From Massilia sp. (GTDB lineage Bacteria; Pseudomonadota; Gammaproteobacteria; Burkholderiales; Burkholderiaceae_D), in NCBI GenBank assembly GCA_003520365.1, contig DOUW01000053.1:1-5021 (forward strand): a stretch of DNA of 5,021 bases, given 5' to 3'. This document shows, piece by piece, positions 4,422-5,021 of this stretch (positions are counted from its first letter, which is position 1; each line of letters starts with the position of its first letter). The notes below the pieces were generated by a model. That model saw only the letters and a list, made by a program, of their open reading frames with translations, was not told where the DNA came from and made no database searches. A program made the position numbers and the translations under genes.

Positions 4422-5021
4422 GTGATGGACTTCGACTGAGGTTCTTCGCTTGCCGCCGCAATGGCGGCCCCATGCCGGCGCGCGACCAGCAGCTCGACCT
4501 GGTGCGTGCGACCGTCGTCGGTCAACGGCACCAGGTTGCCCTCTTCCTCCCGGCCGTCGACCAGCAGCGCGTCCGCCTCGGCGAAGCGCACCTCGATCTC
4601 GTACAGGGTAGTGCGGTAGCGGTAATCCAGGCGAAAGCCCGGCCACCCGCAAGGCAGCTGCGGCGACAGCACCAGGCGCTCGCCCTGCCGCCCGATTCCG
4701 AGCAGCGATTCGACGATCAGCCGGTACGTCCAGCCAGCCGAGGAAGTGTACCAGCTCCCGTGCCCGCAACCAACGTATGGATGAGCCGGCGGCACACAGT
4801 CCGCCATCACATAGGGTTCCAGCCCATAGTCCGCGCAGTCCTCCAGCGTCGCCGTGCGCCGCGCCGGGTTGATCGCGTCCAGCAAGGCCCAGGCGCGTTC
4901 GCCCTGTCCCAGCTGGGCAAACGCCATCGCGGCCCAGGCGGCGGACCGGGTGTCCAGGCGGTCGCCCTCGCCCACCGCGCACCCTTCCATCACCCTGGCC
5001 CCGCGTTGCGAATCGGCCACG
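4418..5021 (-). CDS. C-terminal part of a GH94-type glycoside phosphorylase / cyclic beta-glucan synthase-like protein
   Basis: About 200 codons are visible and the frame is open to the right edge; the GTG at 5020 is most likely an internal valine. The segment resembles the end of the GH94 (alpha/alpha)6 barrel and its C-terminal beta domain, as in cellobiose phosphorylases and NdvB/Cgs-type cyclic beta-1,2-glucan synthases. Motifs seen, counted from the right edge: DTRSAAWAAMAFAQLG (23-38), AINPARRTAT (49-58), YGLEPYVMADCV (65-76), HPYVGCGHGSWYTSSAGWTYR (80-100, the phosphate/substrate-side loop of the family), ESLLGI (104-109), and a beta tail with the PLTDDGRTHQVELL pattern (165-178). The catalytic acid region lies outside the window, so activity cannot be judged. 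It ends in an ATGA overlap with the Tsx-like gene, making an operon. Whether it makes or degrades beta-glucan is open. Confidence 0.78.
   Translation of the reverse strand, partial: VADSQRGARVMEGCAVGEGDRLDTRSAAWAAMAFAQLGQGERAWALLDAINPARRTATLEDCADYGLEPYVMADCVPPAHPYVGCGHGSWYTSSAGWTYRLIVESLLGIGRQGERLVLSPQLPCGWPGFRLDYRYRTTLYEIEVRFAEADALLVDGREEEGNLVPLTDDGRTHQVELLVARRHGAAIAAASEEPQSKSIT

Noticed and set aside
3399..4439. Plus-strand open frame (346 codons) opposite the Tsx-like gene
   Set aside because: Low-complexity Ala/Val/Glu composition and no motif; the minus strand encodes a complete signal peptide, beta-barrel and terminal Phe.
3472..4473. Minus-strand open frame of 333 codons overlapping the Tsx-like gene
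   Set aside because: Arg/His/Pro-rich shadow in a different frame of the same gene, with no domain.
4422..4982. N-terminal extension of the Tsx-like frame up to 4982
   Set aside because: This stretch is an out-of-frame reading of the GH94-type gene; the true start at 4421 is fixed by the signal peptide and the ATGA overlap.

Overview
The window looks like chromosomal DNA of a GC-rich betaproteobacterium. I would guess the Oxalobacteraceae (Massilia or Duganella type), but that rests on gene content and base composition only. It holds no rRNA, tRNA, CRISPR array, transposase or integrase. Seven protein genes are supported, two of them cut by the window edges: six lie on the minus strand and one (hcp) on the plus strand.

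Left part (1-547): the 5' part of an unrecognised lipoprotein gene reads off the left edge on the minus strand. A perfect 10-bp inverted repeat touches its start codon. Middle part (548-2350): a compact type VI secretion cassette. An orphan hcp (plus strand, 1768-2262) is divergent from a two-gene minus-strand operon. That operon encodes a cytoplasmic-looking GH24 lysozyme (1101-1640) and, 9 bp further on, a small Sec-exported periplasmic protein (636-1091). The simplest reading is tube protein, cell-wall-cutting effector and cognate immunity protein: Hcp carries the lysozyme into rival cells, and the exported partner protects the producer's own periplasm. hcp ends in a strong bidirectional terminator.

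The cassette is bracketed by two copies of a ~73-bp sequence in the same orientation (548-619 and 2348-2420, 61 of 73 aligned columns identical, offset 1800 bp). The right copy is the living 3' end, stop codon included, of the sugar-transfer-associated ATP-grasp gene (2348-3418, minus strand). The left copy is a frameshifted relic of the same 3' end. This is the pattern expected when DNA inserts into the end of a gene and supplies a replacement end. The low-GC effector/immunity part contrasts with the >70% GC of parts of the flanking genes and fits acquisition.

Right part (2348-5021): the ATP-grasp gene has a good candidate promoter with a perfect TATAAT. Beyond a long GC-rich hairpin lies a minus-strand operon. 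It consists of the 3' end of a large GH94-type (cyclic beta-glucan synthase or phosphorylase-like) gene that enters from the right edge, coupled by an ATGA stop/start overlap to a Tsx-like outer-membrane channel gene.
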